Positions 10,866 through 23,103 of a stretch of 64,000 nt of DNA are shown here, piece by piece. The notes below the pieces were generated by a model. It saw only the letters and a list, made by a program, of their open reading frames with translations, was not told the DNA's origin and searched no databases. A program made the translations under genes and the position numbers. Source of the DNA: Zymoseptoria tritici IPO323 (taxonomy: Eukaryota; Ascomycota; Dothideomycetes; Mycosphaerellales; Mycosphaerellaceae); NCBI RefSeq assembly GCF_000219625.1, contig NC_018215.1, positions 1,054,001 through 1,118,000 on the forward strand, in the 5' to 3' direction. Each line of letters opens with the position of its first letter. Positions within the stretch are counted from its first letter, which is position 1.

Positions 10866-12734
10866 ATGGAGACTGCACAGATGGACCAGTTCGGCAAGGA
10901 GCAGATAGTCGACTCTCGCGACGTGGACGCCGATAGCGATCTCGTAAATCAGGAGCAGCTTCCGGGCAGAAATTATGATCCGATGCATGGTGAGGATGTC
11001 GATGGCATGTCTTGATATATCGCATCTAACACATCAGTGCAGACAACCGTGACATGAGACGGTTGGGCAAGAAGCAGGAACTCAAGGTCAGTCTTACGTC
11101 CGCAGAAGTAGACGCCATCTCAACATGCTAACATCAAACAGCGTCGGTTCAGATTCTTCTCCATCGTCGGATATGTCATTGTGCTGGGATTGACCTGGGA
11201 GTTCACTCTTACCACCAGTATCTTCTCCCTGGCCAACGGAGGGACAGCCGGTGCCATCTGGCTCACCCTTGTCGTCACTTGCGGCATGTTTTTCGTCATG
11301 TTGTCCATGGCCGAGCTCGCTTCGATGGCTCCCACGTCCGGAGGACAATACCACTGGGTATCCGAATTCGCACCACCACATCTGCAGAAGCCTCTCAGTT
11401 ATGCCGTCGGATGGCTGTGTGCGCTCGGTTGGCAAGGTGCCATGCCTACGGTGGCATACGTGGGTGCTCAGCAGGTTCTGGCACTCATCAGTGTTTGCGA
11501 TCAGAGCTTCGTGATCAAAGGATGTAAGTCTGCTTAACCACTGAAGCACTCGATCGCATGACATGCTAACAATAAACCAGGGCACGGTGCGCTCTTGACC
11601 ATTGCATACGTGCTTGCTGCTATCTCCTTCAACACCTTTGCCATTGGAAAGCTCCCCGTCCTCGAAGGTCTTGCCGTCGTCGTTCACATCTTTGGCTTCT
11701 TCGCCTTCATTGTCATCATGTGGACCATGGGACCCCGCGAGCCCGCCGGCGTTGTTTTCACGACCTTCGCAGATGACAACGGATGGGGCTCATTGGGTCT
11801 GGCAACGCTCATCGGAATGATTGGTCCTACTACGACATATCTCGGAGCCGATAGCGCGGTTCATTTGGCTGAGGAGTTGAAGGATGCTTCATACATTCTG
11901 CCCCGAGCCATCTTCACTGCTTCGATCATCAACTACTGTCTCGGATTGATCACTATCATCACGTTCATGTTCGCCATCGATGACCTGCCTGCGCTACTGG
12001 ACTCCAAGACCGGTCAGCCTTGGGCACAGCTCATCTGGAATATTACGGGATCCAAAGCTGCTACCATTGTTCTCATCCTCGTCATGATGGTCATGGTATG
12101 TAGAAGGCGACCGCATACTTGTCGCCATATCGCTAACCACTTTCTAGTACTTCTTCTGCGCCGTGAACCAGGTCACCACTAGCTCTCGTCAAGTCTGGTC
12201 TTTCGCTCGTGACAAGGGCCTTCCTTTCCACCAATTCCTCTCCCACGTGCGACCGAACAGCGGCGTCCCGGCCAACGCAGTATACGTCACACTGGCCTGG
12301 ACATCTCTGATCGCCTTGATCATCATCGGCTCCACGACCGCTTTCAACATCATTCTTTCAGTCTCAGCGACTGGCCTCTTCACGAGTTACTTCACAGTCA
12401 TCGCAACCGTCATCGGCAAGCGTCTGCGCAAAGAGAAATTCCCAGCTTCCAAGTTCAGCCTGGGTAGATGGGGTCTGCCGGTCAATGTTATCGCATGCTG
12501 CTTCTTGGTGGTTGCATACCTGTTCTTGTTCTTCCCCGCTGTTCCCAGCCCGGACGCAGCGAGTATGAACTGGGCAATCTTGGTCTATGGCGTTGTCGTG
12601 TGCTTCGCGTTCGGATACTATTTCGTTCGTGGACGCCACGAGTATGACGGTCCTGTTGAGTATGTCATACCACATCCTCCAAGACCTCGAGCTTTACTGA
12701 CATCGTTAACAGATACGTTCGCAAAGATATGTAA
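10866..12734 (+). CDS. APC-superfamily amino-acid/GABA/choline-type permease, six exons
   Basis: Exons 10866-10989, 11043-11086, 11142-11523, 11581-12095, 12148-12659 and 12713-12734 give 532 residues. The hydrophilic N-terminus leads to RRFRFFSIVGYVIVLGLTWE, then the signature AELASMAPTSGGQYHWVSEFAP of fungal GABA/choline permeases, about twelve hydrophobic helices, the TYLGADSAVHLAEE segment and SSRQVWSFARDKGLPFH. The C-terminus GPVEYVRKDM, typical of the family, appears only after the last intron (12660-12712) is removed; reading straight through gives an unrelated tail. It would move amino acids, polyamines or choline across the plasma membrane; the substrate cannot be read from sequence. 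Its 3' end converges on the GST gene with under 100 bp between stops. Confidence 0.9.
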
Positions 12735-12829
12735 GCCACTGGCTGGTTCACGATAGACACTGCTAAAATCCCAATCTCAACGACTACGTTCGCTCAAAGA
12801 CTTCGTCCTTCCACGTGCCTACGCTTCAC

Positions 12830-13706
12830 TCAAACAATCTGATCTTGAATATTCTGCGGCGAAGGCCTGGTATTGGCAAACGACTCCCGCGCATCCAAGC
12901 CTTTCCAGTACTCCTTCAGCTTCGGATGCTTTGTCTTCCACGCATGATCTGGCCAGCGAACGCTCATATATCCCAGGACTGAGCCCGCTGCAATATCGGC
13001 CAGAGTCAACGAATCCCCGATGAGATACTGGCCGTTGCCCTGGTCGAGCCTACATGTCCGACTTGATTAGCACGGGACGGGGTGAGTGCGAGCGCGTCGC
13101 AAAGAATTGTACTCACCATGTAGCCAGGGCTTGGAGTCCGCCGTCGACTTTGCGCATCTGCCTATACTTGAGATGAGCACTTCATCTCCTAGCCTCTGAG
13201 TGCATCGATGTTCTACCTTGCTTTCCACGGCTCACTTTGTTTGCCTTCCCCTCGCATCTTCTCGAAGAAGCTCAGCACAAGCGCATCACAAATGCCTGGA
13301 CACCAGTCAGCAAGTGCCATGCTGTTAGCTCGCAAGCTGCAACGAACCATCAGCTACGACCTCGACCTGCTTGGCGAACAGCCTGTCATCGACGTCCTTA
13401 GGCAGCATGGGCGGGTCGGGATGTTTCTAGACGTGCGAACTCATCTCAGCTAGTATTGCAATGGACTATTGTGAGTTATCATACAGCTTCGAGCCATTCC
13501 AAGATAAAGTGACTTTCGTAGACAGCTTTACCATCCTGGCCGATCAACACTGGCAACTTTTCCAGCGGGTTGTATTGAGGCGTCTCGGTCGTCGAGTCCC
13601 AGGGCACTTCCGTCTTCAGCTCGAATGGAATGCCTTTCTCCTGCAGGGTGATTCGCACCTTGCGGGCGTATGGAGAGGGAGTGGCTGAGATGAGAGTGTA
13701 GGACAT
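12830..13706 (-). CDS. glutathione S-transferase, five exons
   Basis: Minus exons 13485-13706, 13348-13426, 13217-13295, 13117-13161 and 12830-13049 give 215 residues. The N-terminal thioredoxin-like fold shows SPYARKVRITLQEKGI, the cis-proline motif KLPVLI and the glutathione-contacting VYESHFILEWLE. The C-terminal helical domain has YLIGDSLTLADIAAGSVLGY, matching the GST N-capping/hydrophobic-staple region. It should conjugate or reduce with glutathione in the cytosol; the exact class (a bacterial-like fungal GST is likely) is uncertain. Introns are 52-67 bp. In intron 3 only the acceptor GTATAG keeps the frame; the nearer CTCAAG does not. Confidence 0.87.
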
Positions 13707-14012
13707 GGTGTCCTGTGGTGATCTGGTCTTGTTCGGGTTCTGAACGTTCTACGCCTCCGCGATGAACAGAAACATCACGAGTATATGGCCTCTTTCACTT
13801 CAAGAGAGAAGCTGAAGCTCTCCAGCTCCATTCGCCCGTTTTGCCGACACATCTGCGATGACCGAGGAGTGGCTTTCGTTGGTGGGAGCTTTTTGGGAGT
13901 GAGGTCCAGATCCCCCGCAACGCCTCATCCATGGATGTCTTCACAAGCGCCACACAACTCATGCAAGGGATGATCGACCGTCCATTACGAAGCTGCCCAT
14001 GCGACCTCGACA
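13707..14012. promoter_or_regulatory. divergent promoter region of GST and methyltransferase genes
   Basis: A 306-bp gap separates the start codons of the two head-to-head genes, so their promoters must share or overlap in this interval. I see no recognisable named box. Confidence 0.45.
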
Positions 14013-14973
14013 ATGTCATTGACGGACCTAATCTCCGTCGTTCCTCTCGACGGCGAGGAGGAAGAGGCGGAAGACATTTTCGCTTTCGCCGCGGGCCTCA
14101 TATTTCCAGGTGATACACGAATTGTGCACGGCGACGAGCGCAGCGTAATCGTATACCGAAGCCAACGATTCGGCGACATTGAACTGCGAAACGCGGATCC
14201 TCAAAGCGAAGACGAACGGCGACTGTACGCACACTACCTGTGGAATGCCGGACTCAAGATGGCGGAGCTCATCAGCTCAGAAGTGGATGCGAGGTGGAGT
14301 GTGAAGGGACACCGAGTGTTGGAGTTGGGAGCAGGTGTGGAATGAGTGATCGACACCATGAACACCAAAAGAGCTAGCTAAGGATGATTGTGGTAACAGG
14401 AGTTGGACTGACTGGCATCGTGGCCTGTCTCGCAGGGGCACAAGAGGTTCGTGGCACATCTACGATCTCGCGTAATGACAACTATTGACGACTCAGCAGG
14501 TCGTCATCTCAGACTACCCGGCTACGGCCCTCATCGAGAACATCGAGCGCAACACAAAGAAGGCAATCCCGCCGGAGTTTTCGTCGAAGTACAGCGTCCA
14601 AGGCTACGAGTGGGGAGACTGCGCCTCATCGTTTGCGACGAGCAACAGGCACTCGTTCTCGCGTATCGTGGCCGCTGACTGCTATTGGATGCCCAACGAG
14701 CACAAGAATTTGGTGACTTCGATGCTTCACTTGCTCGATGACTCCTTCGAGGCACGGGTCCTGGCGATTGCTGGATTTCACACAGGTCGTGCAAACCTCG
14801 CTGGGTTCTTCGACGAGGCAGAAGAGCAGGGATTGGAGGTTGAGGAGATTGTTGAAGAGGACGTGGCTGGTGTGAGGCGGGACTGGGCGAGAGAGAGGGA
14901 TGGTGGGATTGAAAATCAAGTTGAGAGGAAGAGGTGGCTTGTTATCGCCGTGTTGAAGAGGCGATCAAGCTGA
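14013..14973 (+). CDS. EFM7: protein N-terminal/lysine methyltransferase, EFM7 (NNT1) type, three exons
   Basis: Exons 14013-14334, 14400-14446 and 14500-14973 encode 280 residues. The class-I SAM-binding motif is built across the first splice junction: VLELGAG-VGLTGIVACLAGAQ, followed by VVISDYPATALIENIE (the acidic ribose-binding residue). Motif ADCYWMPNEHKNLVTSM and the later AIAGFHTGR are characteristic of the yeast Efm7/Nnt1 family, which methylates the N-terminus and adjacent lysine of translation elongation factor eEF1A in the cytosol. An older name links the family to nicotinamide metabolism. An acidic stretch (DGEEEEAEDIFAF) near the N-terminus is normal for the family. Orthology is inferred from motifs only. 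Confidence 0.85.
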
Positions 14974-15269
14974 ATCGTGCGATGCAATGTGGCAGTATCG
15001 ATCATGGCAGCCGGCGATTGACCCGGGTGCTCACGATTCCGTCTCACAATGTCCTGGTGTTGTGCTTCGGTTGCCATTGACAGTGTGTCACGAACATATG
15101 TCGCACGGCTAATTGTTTGCTTCGGGCCTTCCGTTTGACTCAGTTTCCGCGGGATGAGATGGGCCTGGCAGTTTGGAATCCCAGCTGCAAGGCGCAGCTG
15201 CAATGATATGTACATGGACGCAGTCCTGGTCTCGACCTCATTCCCAGCATCCACGCCGAACTTATTGCA
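14974..15269. other. short intergenic interval
   Basis: Between the methyltransferase stop and the next start. It probably contains the promoter of the following gene; a minus-strand frame spanning 14916-15446 is a shadow. Confidence 0.4.
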
Positions 15270-18200
15270 ATGATTTCGCCCGCCGTCAAAAGAGCTCGCC
15301 AATGCGAGATCCTCGCTCACAAGCTTTACGGGCAGTGTGAGACTCTCGAGCGTGGACGCTGAACAATCATGACTGACCGTGCTAGGCCAAACCCCACGAA
15401 GCTCCGGCAGCGTTCTGAAAAGCAGTCTCAGGAGACTCCGAAACACCTTGGGAGAGATTGACGAGGCTCTCGACGACAGTCCGCGACCACATCACGAATT
15501 CAAAACTCTCGACGAAGGCTTGGTGAAATGCAAGGATATCCTCCAAGCGCTGAACGGCGCGTTGAATCCGAAGAAAAGCGTCGCTCCCTCCGTGGATCTG
15601 GAACAGGTATCTGGCTTCAAGTCAGATCTCGAGTACACATGCCAGGACCTTATCTTGATGTTTGACGAGCTTATCGGTTGCGATGAAGCCCAATTCGAGA
15701 AGGAAGAATTGAAGACAGTGCCGGATGTCGGCATCCTTGACTCGACTACTCTGGCTCCGGCAAATCCTCACGCGACCGTGAAGACAGCGCCTCCCCATCT
15801 GGGCAAACCCGCCAACTGTGGCCAGCCACTTGATCCGGGAGCGGAATCGACGAAGCACGTCAACAGGTCCGCTGGAAACCAACAGCATACCACCTCAGGC
15901 CAAGTTCGTGATGATCTGGTCGCAGCCCAAACGCCAACGAAACTTCCCAAGTCGTCCGCAAAGACCACCAATGAGCACTCACCAGTGGCAGCAGACGCCA
16001 ACACAACGCTCAATTCACAACACCGGGATCTCATGGTTGCAGAACTACAGCAGAGGATTGTGCTGAGACGCCAGCTTGCAGTGTTGAGCAAATCCGACGA
16101 GGAGTGCTTGACATCCAGTCTAGCAGATGCTGATCGCATTGAAGCTTACGCAGCATCGGGTGCTCAAATTGGAGATAACCAAGCAGATGAGCCGCCTCAA
16201 TCCAGTAGCACCGTCAGAGTTGATCAAAGCGCAAACGACCAACAGATCAGAACCAAGGCATGCAGCCTCTCAGTGCCTCTCGAGCGACCTCCGCGGCCTG
16301 CCTCACGTCCAATTCACAAACCACCGCCGCCTGCACGGCGACCACCGCCACCTCCTGCGAAAAGGCGAACCCCTCCGCCGCCACCGCAGCCCAAGCCAAC
16401 CACAAAAATCGCTCCAATCAAGACCTACATGATCGCAAACGTGGCCGAGCAGCCCTCGCCTTCTGATAGCGACTCGTCGTCGGAAGATCTCTACAGCTCA
16501 TCGCCTCCGGAGACGATTAGACTTCTGGCACAAAAGCCAAGTTCGACCACCTTGACAGACCGCGGTCCCCTCGAATCGATCAGCGAGGTCCCTCTCACGC
16601 ATGCAACGAAAGCTCAAAGACATCGTAGCAGTGACCTGGTCCTCAGAGTTGAGTTCGGAGGACCACTGGATATTAATCTCGACCTCGATCTTGACCTTGA
16701 AGCTGGCCGCACACTGACAGCCGACGAGTTCCTCGCGTCTTCCCGAAAAGTATCCAGCCCGCAATGTGTGTCACTGCCCATCACCGCAAGCCAAAGATGC
16801 AAGGCACCTTCAACAGCGTGCACACCACGCGTCCCAATCAAGACTCCGCCCACGAAAAACAGGAAGCCGCTCAAACTCTGTGCGCCTCCAATAACACCAC
16901 TTCCTAAAGAACCGCCTGCGATTCCGCCACGTCCAACGGCATCGTCAAGGTCACATATACCATCGCGTTTCTATGCCGCAGCCTGCATCGATACGACGCC
17001 TGAGCACACTTTGCCGGCCGATTGCCCAGCGATCAGAGCTCGCGAGACCAAGGAGTTCTTCATCCCTTCGCCGCGTGCTACTTCCTCGACCAGACCCACT
17101 GTACAGCGAGCCACATGTAACGGCCAGGTGACAGAAGCGTCCGTGTCCAAGAATACGGCCCTGCACGGCTACTACGCGCCCAACACAACCGACACAACTT
17201 ATCACCATGACCTCGAAGCCGAACGCATTCAGCACATTGTCTACTTCTGGAACCACCGCCTTTGGGACTTAGCGGAGAACTATCTTGAAGCTTGGTTGGA
17301 AGTCCTACATGGCAAGTCAGTCCAAGATCTACGTGCCCGACGCGTAAAGCATCTCGTCGCAGTCTGCGCCAGTCTCAGGGGCGAATGGGACCTCGCTGAG
17401 ATCAGATTCATCGCATGTCTAAGGAGACCGATCCTGGATTTGAAGCAACTCGACGACGGCGACTGTGCAGCTGCGTATTGGCTTGGCGATTTGTACGCTT
17501 TGCAGAACCGGAGAGTCGAGGCGGCTGTCTCGTATGGCATCGCGAAGAAGAGCTCTCTGGCGAGGTCTAGTGGATTAGTCTTTGGCTGCACCGTTGCGGC
17601 TGAACAGACTGCTGTCCTGACTGGGCTGCCGGACGATGATGCTCGACTTTTATTGGCGTCTGGCAAGAATCCTCAACCTGCTGTTAACGTCAACGAATGT
17701 GTCTGTGTTTTGCATGCTTCCGTCATGTCTTCGGAAGTCGCCCGTCGCTGTTTCGAAGATGCTCAACGGAGATGTGTTCACGGCAGAGCAGCATCGTTCG
17801 AACAAGACCGTACTCGCAGCGATCACATCAACGACGCCCATCATTTGGGCAGGATCTTCGCAAAGCCAAACCACAATGTTCTGCAGCTCACCCAGACATC
17901 TTTCGAGCCGTCCTCGCCCTGGCCGTTACCATACGACCCACTTTTCGTCATGGCAAATGTGCAGCACGGACGGCTCTTTGACACCGAGAATAACCTGCTA
18001 TCATTTTACCGCAATGTCGAGACCGAGCCAAAGCTACCGCGACAGCTACGAATACGCCGAGTCGACTCCCTGGCTTCACCAGACCTGCTCGAGCTGATCG
18101 AGACTGTCAGGGAGTGCTTGAAAGAGTTGGAAATGGAGCACTCTGTAAGTGGTTGCAGAAGCCAACAGAATACGCAACACGCCAGCCAGATATGCGTACT

Positions 18201-18542
18201 AACTCTTTCTAGGAGACCATTACAACCCAAGCCGCGGGCTTCCACGTCCGCTACACTCTAATCACCCACCGCATTGCAACGACCCATTATTTCTCCCTGG
18301 GCCTGTTCAAGCACACTCTACGTTCCGGGTACGGCGTCAAAGTTCTCGCAGGCAGCGAGATGTGCAGTGCAAGACTGGTAAGCATGGAGCTTGAAGGTTC
18401 AAAGGGTGTGAGGGACGGGGAGGCGAGGATGGTGCGGAAGATTGTGATGGGGAGTTTGAATGTTGTTCTGAAAGCGAGGAATAGATTAGCTAGGGAGGGT
18501 GTGATTTCTCAGGGTCTGTCTATTCAGCGATGTGAAGCGTAG
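15270..18542 (+). CDS. large proline-rich protein with TPR-like repeats, unknown function, three exons
   Basis: The long frame from about 15379 has no usable ATG near its 5' end, and a small first exon solves this: 15270-15336 (MISPAVKRARQCEILAHKLYGQ), intron 15337-15385 (GTGAGA…CTGAC…GCTAG, 49 bp), exon 15386-18144, intron 18145-18212 (GTAAGT…TACTAAC…TTCTAG), exon 18213-18542. The product is 1051 residues. The N-terminal ~100 residues are helical; residues ~180-600 are low-complexity, with Pro-rich clusters (PPPARRPPPPPAKR) like SH3-ligand sequences; residues ~620-760 contain paired helices (WDLAENYLEAWLEVLHG, WDLAEIRFIACLRR, AAAYWLGDLYALQNRRVEAA) that resemble TPR units. The C-terminal ~100 residues, after the last intron, look folded. 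I do not recognise the family. Confidence 0.72.
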
Positions 18543-18733
18543 GATATGATGAGCTCGAGTATGGGGATTGTGTCTGCAATCTCAGCAAAATGAAATTCAC
18601 CTCCGCCGGCGCATGGAAGGTGTACGTCTAATGAGATGCTGGCAACTCTTCAATTCGTCCTAGATGACTAGTCTTCAACATATCGAACGCTTCAAAACGC
18701 CATAGCAAGCAAAGCCAAGTCCTCCCCACGACC

Positions 18734-20118
18734 TTATGTCGTGTACTGCTTCTGCAACAGCTTCGCAATCGTCGTCAGCTGGATATTCGACGTTCCCTCA
18801 TAAATCTGACCAATCTTCGAATCACGCCAGTACTTCTCCGCGAGGCCCTCTCTCACGAATCCCATACCACCCATCCACTCAATTGCCTGGCCAGAAACTC
18901 TGCCCGCAACATTGGAGGCTTGCAGCTTAGCCATAGCCGCATCCATGACAAAGTCCTGACCCGCCTCCTTCTTGCGTGCGGCGTTATAGACGAGCGCACG
19001 AGCGCCTTGGATGTCGACCCACGCCTGCGCGAGCTGATGCTGCATGCCCTGGAACTCACCGACCAGCTGGCCGAATTGCTTGCGGTCGTTCCAGACGTAC
19101 TTGGCGGCGTTTTCGAAGGCGCCGAGGGCGAGACCGGTCATTTGGGCGGCGATACCGATACGACCCTCGTTGAGCAGACCGATGGCGTACTTGTAGCCGT
19201 CTCCCTCCTTGCCGAGCAGGTCGCCCTTTGCCACTTTGCAGTCGTCGAAGTTGATAACGCAGGTCGACGATGCCTTGATTCCGAGCTTCTTCTCCTTCTT
19301 CGCGATTGTGAGGCCCGGGTTTGCTTTGTCAACGACGAAAGCTGTGACACCCTTGTAGCCCTTGGATGGGTCCAGGTTGGCGAACACGATGAAGAATCCT
19401 GCTTCCATGGAGTTGGTGATCCACATCTTGCTGCCGTTGATCGTGTAGCCGTCCGCGGTCTTCTCGGCCTTAGTCTTCATTGCGAAGGCGTCGGAACCGG
19501 ATGCCGGCTCGGACAAGCAGAATGATCCCACGGTGTTGGTGGCGAGTGCCGGTAGCCACTTCTTCTTGAGGTCTTCGGATGCCCACTTGATGATCGCAGT
19601 GTTGACAAGTGTGTTATGCACGTCACACAGGACGCTGACACTAGGGTCTACTCTTGCCAATTCCTCAATTCCCACGATAGCAGATGTGAAGTTCATGCCC
19701 GCGCCACCGTATTTCTCGGGGATTTCGACGCCCATGAGACCCTGCTCGAACAGCTGCTCCACAATCGCCGGGTCCATCTTCTCCGCCTCGTCCATTTCGC
19801 GTACTTTCGGAAGGATCACATCGTTGGCGAACTTGTTGACGGTCTCGGCCATGGCGGCTTCGGTCTCGCTGAGGTGGAAGATCGGCGTGGGTTGGAGGGC
19901 GTCGAGGTCCATGGGTGTGGCATTTCTTCGTTGAGGCGTAGAGGTTAAACATCGCGACCTAAGGAGTGGTCAGATCAAGAAGTGCTGTGTGGCGAGAGTG
20001 TGCTTCCTTACGTTGCTGGAGTTGATCGGACCAATGCTGCTCGGCTCAGAGTCGTTCGAGATACGGTTGATGCTGCCGCGCGAGCGAGCGGACGAAGAGT
20101 TCGTGTGACAGATGCCAT
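18734..20118 (-). CDS. mitochondrial short/branched-chain acyl-CoA dehydrogenase, two exons
   Basis: Minus exons 20012-20118 and 18734-19958 (intron 19959-20011, GTAAGG…CTTAG) encode 443 residues. The first exon adds an Arg/Ser/Ala-rich, acid-free leader (MASVTRTLRPLARAAAS…) typical of a matrix-targeting peptide. The body has every ACAD hallmark: IPEKYGGAGMNF, the FAD/substrate motif GSFCLSEPASGSDAFAMKTKA, WITNS, LLNEGRIGIAAQ, the FGQ motif and the C-terminal IYEGTSNIQLTTIAKLL. The catalytic Glu of this subfamily lies in the IYEGTS motif. It oxidises acyl-CoA to enoyl-CoA and passes electrons to ETF in branched-chain amino-acid or fatty-acid degradation. The sequence is closest in feel to the ACADSB group; exact chain preference is inferred. 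Confidence 0.92.
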
Positions 20119-20770
20119 GGTGAGGTATGTGTAAAGGCAGTCAGGAGTGAGAATGTCCAGATCTCACACGTACCGATTCTAGCCGAGTTTAATTTGTGGA
20201 GTTGCTCGATGTACGGGGAAATAGAAGAATATCGTGATGGCAGAATGACAGCAAGAGTCACGCATTGAATAGGGCTTTGAGGTGTCGGTCTTTCACATTT
20301 GCTCTTTGTTATTCGCTTCGCTATGATGCTGCCACTTCGCAGAATCTACCGTTGTTCTACATGCAGAAGTTGCCGTAACCTGGTCAACGGGCTCGGATCC
20401 TTCTCGGAATCGTTCGGAGGCGACATCGTGCCCCAGACTATTGACTCCCTTCGCTCTCGCTTCCACTTCTTCGAACACGAGACAATTGCACGGTCGTCTG
20501 TTCCGGCCGATGCGATGCCAAAACTCGTACCTGCGTCAAGCCAAATCGATTGCCCGCGTCGATGTTCGTCTTCGGCTAGAAGACATTGGCTTTCTTCCCC
20601 ACCGAGACGACATGGTGCAGTGCTCCCCATGTTGTGCCGGATTGGGAGATCTGCAGCGTCCTCCTTGTGCTCGGCCGATCGTGCCCCTCGAGAGGGGCGG
20701 TCTGTAAGATTGAGGATAGAAGATGCACTTGAGCCAGTCAAGACATGCTTCTTTCCACATCCGGATGGTC
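20119..20770. other. intergenic
   Basis: 650 bp between the acyl-CoA dehydrogenase start and the SWD1 stop, both on the minus strand. It should hold the dehydrogenase promoter and SWD1 terminator. Overlapping frames on both strands lack domains. Confidence 0.4.
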
Positions 20771-22219
20771 TCAATCTCCACGTCGTCGCTTCGTACCAAC
20801 ATGACCGTTCGTCTCAATCTCGCCTTCGATATCGTCCTCTTCGTCTCCAAAGTCCATATCATCCGCTTGAGCAGTGCTTTTCCTCCGATACTGCCCTGTG
20901 CCGATCGCCACGATCTCATCCTCACTATCCGACTCGCCCATGTCCAGCAAGACAGGCATGCGGAATTCCTCGCCATCTTTAGCATCTCCTCCTTTGGCCA
21001 GTCGGCCCTCTCTCTCCAGCTGCAGCGCATCCACAGTGAGGACATCGACCTCCTCGTCCTCCTGGTCCAGTCGGCGTTTCTGCAGCTCAGTGATGTCGTG
21101 AATGTCGAATTCGTCTTCCTTCTCGATGTATTCCTCGTTCTCTTCCACTTCCACGAAATCAGGTGCCAACGCCGACCATCGCTGAGGGGTATTGATCGAC
21201 CAGAGGTATATTTTCCCACTCTCAACCCCAGTCGCCGCCACAAATGGGCGAGTTGGATGCCACTCCACTGCACCTAGCTCTTCTCTCGGCCCTTCCAGAA
21301 TCTTGACCAACGATCCATGACCTCGCTCCCAGATGTAGATGTCGTGATTCATCAAGGTCGACGCCATAACATAGTCGGCGTTGCTACTGAAGGCGACGTG
21401 ATTCCATGACAGACGATTGACGACATCCTGAAACTTATGCTCGACTTCCAGATGAATGTCATCGTCCTGCAGTTTCGGGTTCGAGAGATCAGGCAGTTTG
21501 ATCGTGCGGATGATTGTGTCGGATGCGTTAACGAGCAGGTCGCGGCCACTGCCACTCAACCGAATCAAGAGAATTGGTTTGCTGCAGAGTCGCGTGCTGT
21601 AGACTGTTTGCTGCGTCGTCGTGCTGATCACGTTCAACCAGCCCTTGGTCGTACCAGTGATGATGTGCGAGCCAGTAGGTGTAAAGGCTGCGACTGTTGT
21701 AAAGTGCTTCGCGTCGGCCTTCTCGCCGCTCTCCTCGTGTGGTGCACGCTTGGGCAAATTGGGTAGAGCCATCTGCTTGACGTTCGCGGCGTTCGTGAAG
21801 TCGGCCAGCACTGGCCTGTACTCATACAATGCGGCCACGCACATTTTGAAGTTTGACGGATGTAGCTCCGCAATGTACACCGGCGCACCCAGATTGATGG
21901 TCCGCAACCGACTGCCATCGTTGAGATCCCATAGTATGACCTTCCAATCTACGCTGCTACTGAGCAGATATCGGCCGCTCTTCTCCCATGACAGCGACTG
22001 TACTGTGCGTCCAGCTGTGTGACCTCTCAATTTACGCGCGACTCCGTTCGTTTCGAGGTCAAAGATCGCGATCGTTCCTTTGGCCGTACCGGAAGCGAGC
22101 AGGTCACCGCGGTGGGAGAACCGCATGCATACTGCCTGACCGGAAGACCGCAGTCGCGCGGTCAGAGTCTCGGGTATGTCCTGTGCGAGGAGGATCGGAT
22201 CCGCTAGAGGGAGATTCAT
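20771..22219 (-). CDS. SWD1: COMPASS complex WD40 subunit Swd1 (RbBP5 homologue)
   Basis: An intronless 482-residue protein. The start MNLPLADPILLAQDIPETLT is the conserved N-terminus of the Swd1/RbBP5 family, followed by WD40 blades with GDLLASGTAKGTIAIFDLET, GRYLLSSSVDWKVILWDL, SHIITGTTKGWLNVIS and PFVAATGVESGKIYLWS. After the propeller comes the acidic linker EVEENEEYIEKEDEFD, corresponding to the RbBP5 segment that contacts the Set1/MLL catalytic module, then a Glu/Asp-rich tail ending KRRRGD. It is a core nuclear subunit of the Set1 histone H3-Lys4 methyltransferase complex. Its start faces RPB1 across 884 bp. Recognition is strong; function is by family. Confidence 0.93.
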   Translation of the reverse strand: MNLPLADPILLAQDIPETLTARLRSSGQAVCMRFSHRGDLLASGTAKGTIAIFDLETNGVARKLRGHTAGRTVQSLSWEKSGRYLLSSSVDWKVILWDLNDGSRLRTINLGAPVYIAELHPSNFKMCVAALYEYRPVLADFTNAANVKQMALPNLPKRAPHEESGEKADAKHFTTVAAFTPTGSHIITGTTKGWLNVISTTTQQTVYSTRLCSKPILLIRLSGSGRDLLVNASDTIIRTIKLPDLSNPKLQDDDIHLEVEHKFQDVVNRLSWNHVAFSSNADYVMASTLMNHDIYIWERGHGSLVKILEGPREELGAVEWHPTRPFVAATGVESGKIYLWSINTPQRWSALAPDFVEVEENEEYIEKEDEFDIHDITELQKRRLDQEDEEVDVLTVDALQLEREGRLAKGGDAKDGEEFRMPVLLDMGESDSEDEIVAIGTGQYRRKSTAQADDMDFGDEEDDIEGEIETNGHVGTKRRRGD

Positions 22220-23103
22220 GCGTGCGGTTCGAAGTCGCGCCTGTAGAGGTGAGTCATCTGTGAATGCAATCGAGTGCTGTCACAGAAGTTCAGTCACAAG
22301 CAATAAGCGAGTGAGAGGTGGGCTCTCTTGTTCAAGTGCGGCTTGCTCTCACTGCATTCCTGACTTCGATGTTTGGTACAGTGAGCGGTCAACGACACGT
22401 GCACGTCGACAATCAGTCTTGCAGGCACCGAGTCAACCCTGTAATGACAGTGTCGCGAAGGAGGATTGAAGTCAGTCGAGGACAATCATTCGAGAAACAG
22501 ACTTCCGGGGTTTGGCTGCGAGTAATTCCGCATCCTTGTTAGCTCCCGTCTGTCCCCGTCTGGCTTGGCACGGCAGGCGCGATCTTTGTAGCCGGCTTCG
22601 TCGACGCCGCTCCAACAAAAACATCACCGTCACATTCGACGTCAACCCATCGAATATCGCCCGGATCGCCGCGATATCGCCAGTATCACTCGACAACAAT
22701 ACGGGGAGACTCATTTGTTCGCGCTCAACTCGCCGGCGGGCCTGCGAATTGCGACAGAGCCATCCACGGCGCGCCACCTCAATACACCCATCATTACCGG
22801 CAGCAGCGCACCACGCGCATTCACTCCATCGACGGACATCACATACACGATCGAGCAGTCATAATAGGGTCACGAGAGGAGGATCTGAGGGTGCAAGGCG
22901 CGAAAGCGGCCTTCACTAAGGTTCGGCGCTGGTGACAGGGGACGCGGTGGTCAGTGAATAGCAAGAGCGTTGGGAAGTGAAGCGACGCTCGTGAATACAG
23001 AGATTGCCATCACAAGGCATCGCGAGACTTTTCCTGCGCAGTCCTCGACTTTGAAGAGCTTCAGAACATCCACTTCATTGGATTCCACAACCCGGCCGCA
23101 ATT
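22220..23103. promoter_or_regulatory. bidirectional promoter interval between SWD1 and RPB1
   Basis: 884 bp between two head-to-head start codons. It must contain both promoters and leaders; the RPB1 start at 23104 is preceded by CCCGGCCGCAATT. No specific transcription-factor site is claimed. Short overlapping frames here are not genes. Confidence 0.5.

Noticed and set aside
15379..18261. 960-codon frame starting at a GTG codon
   Set aside because: Not a eukaryotic start; the short exon at 15270-15336 gives an ATG with matching splice phase, and the frame continues after a second intron to 18542.
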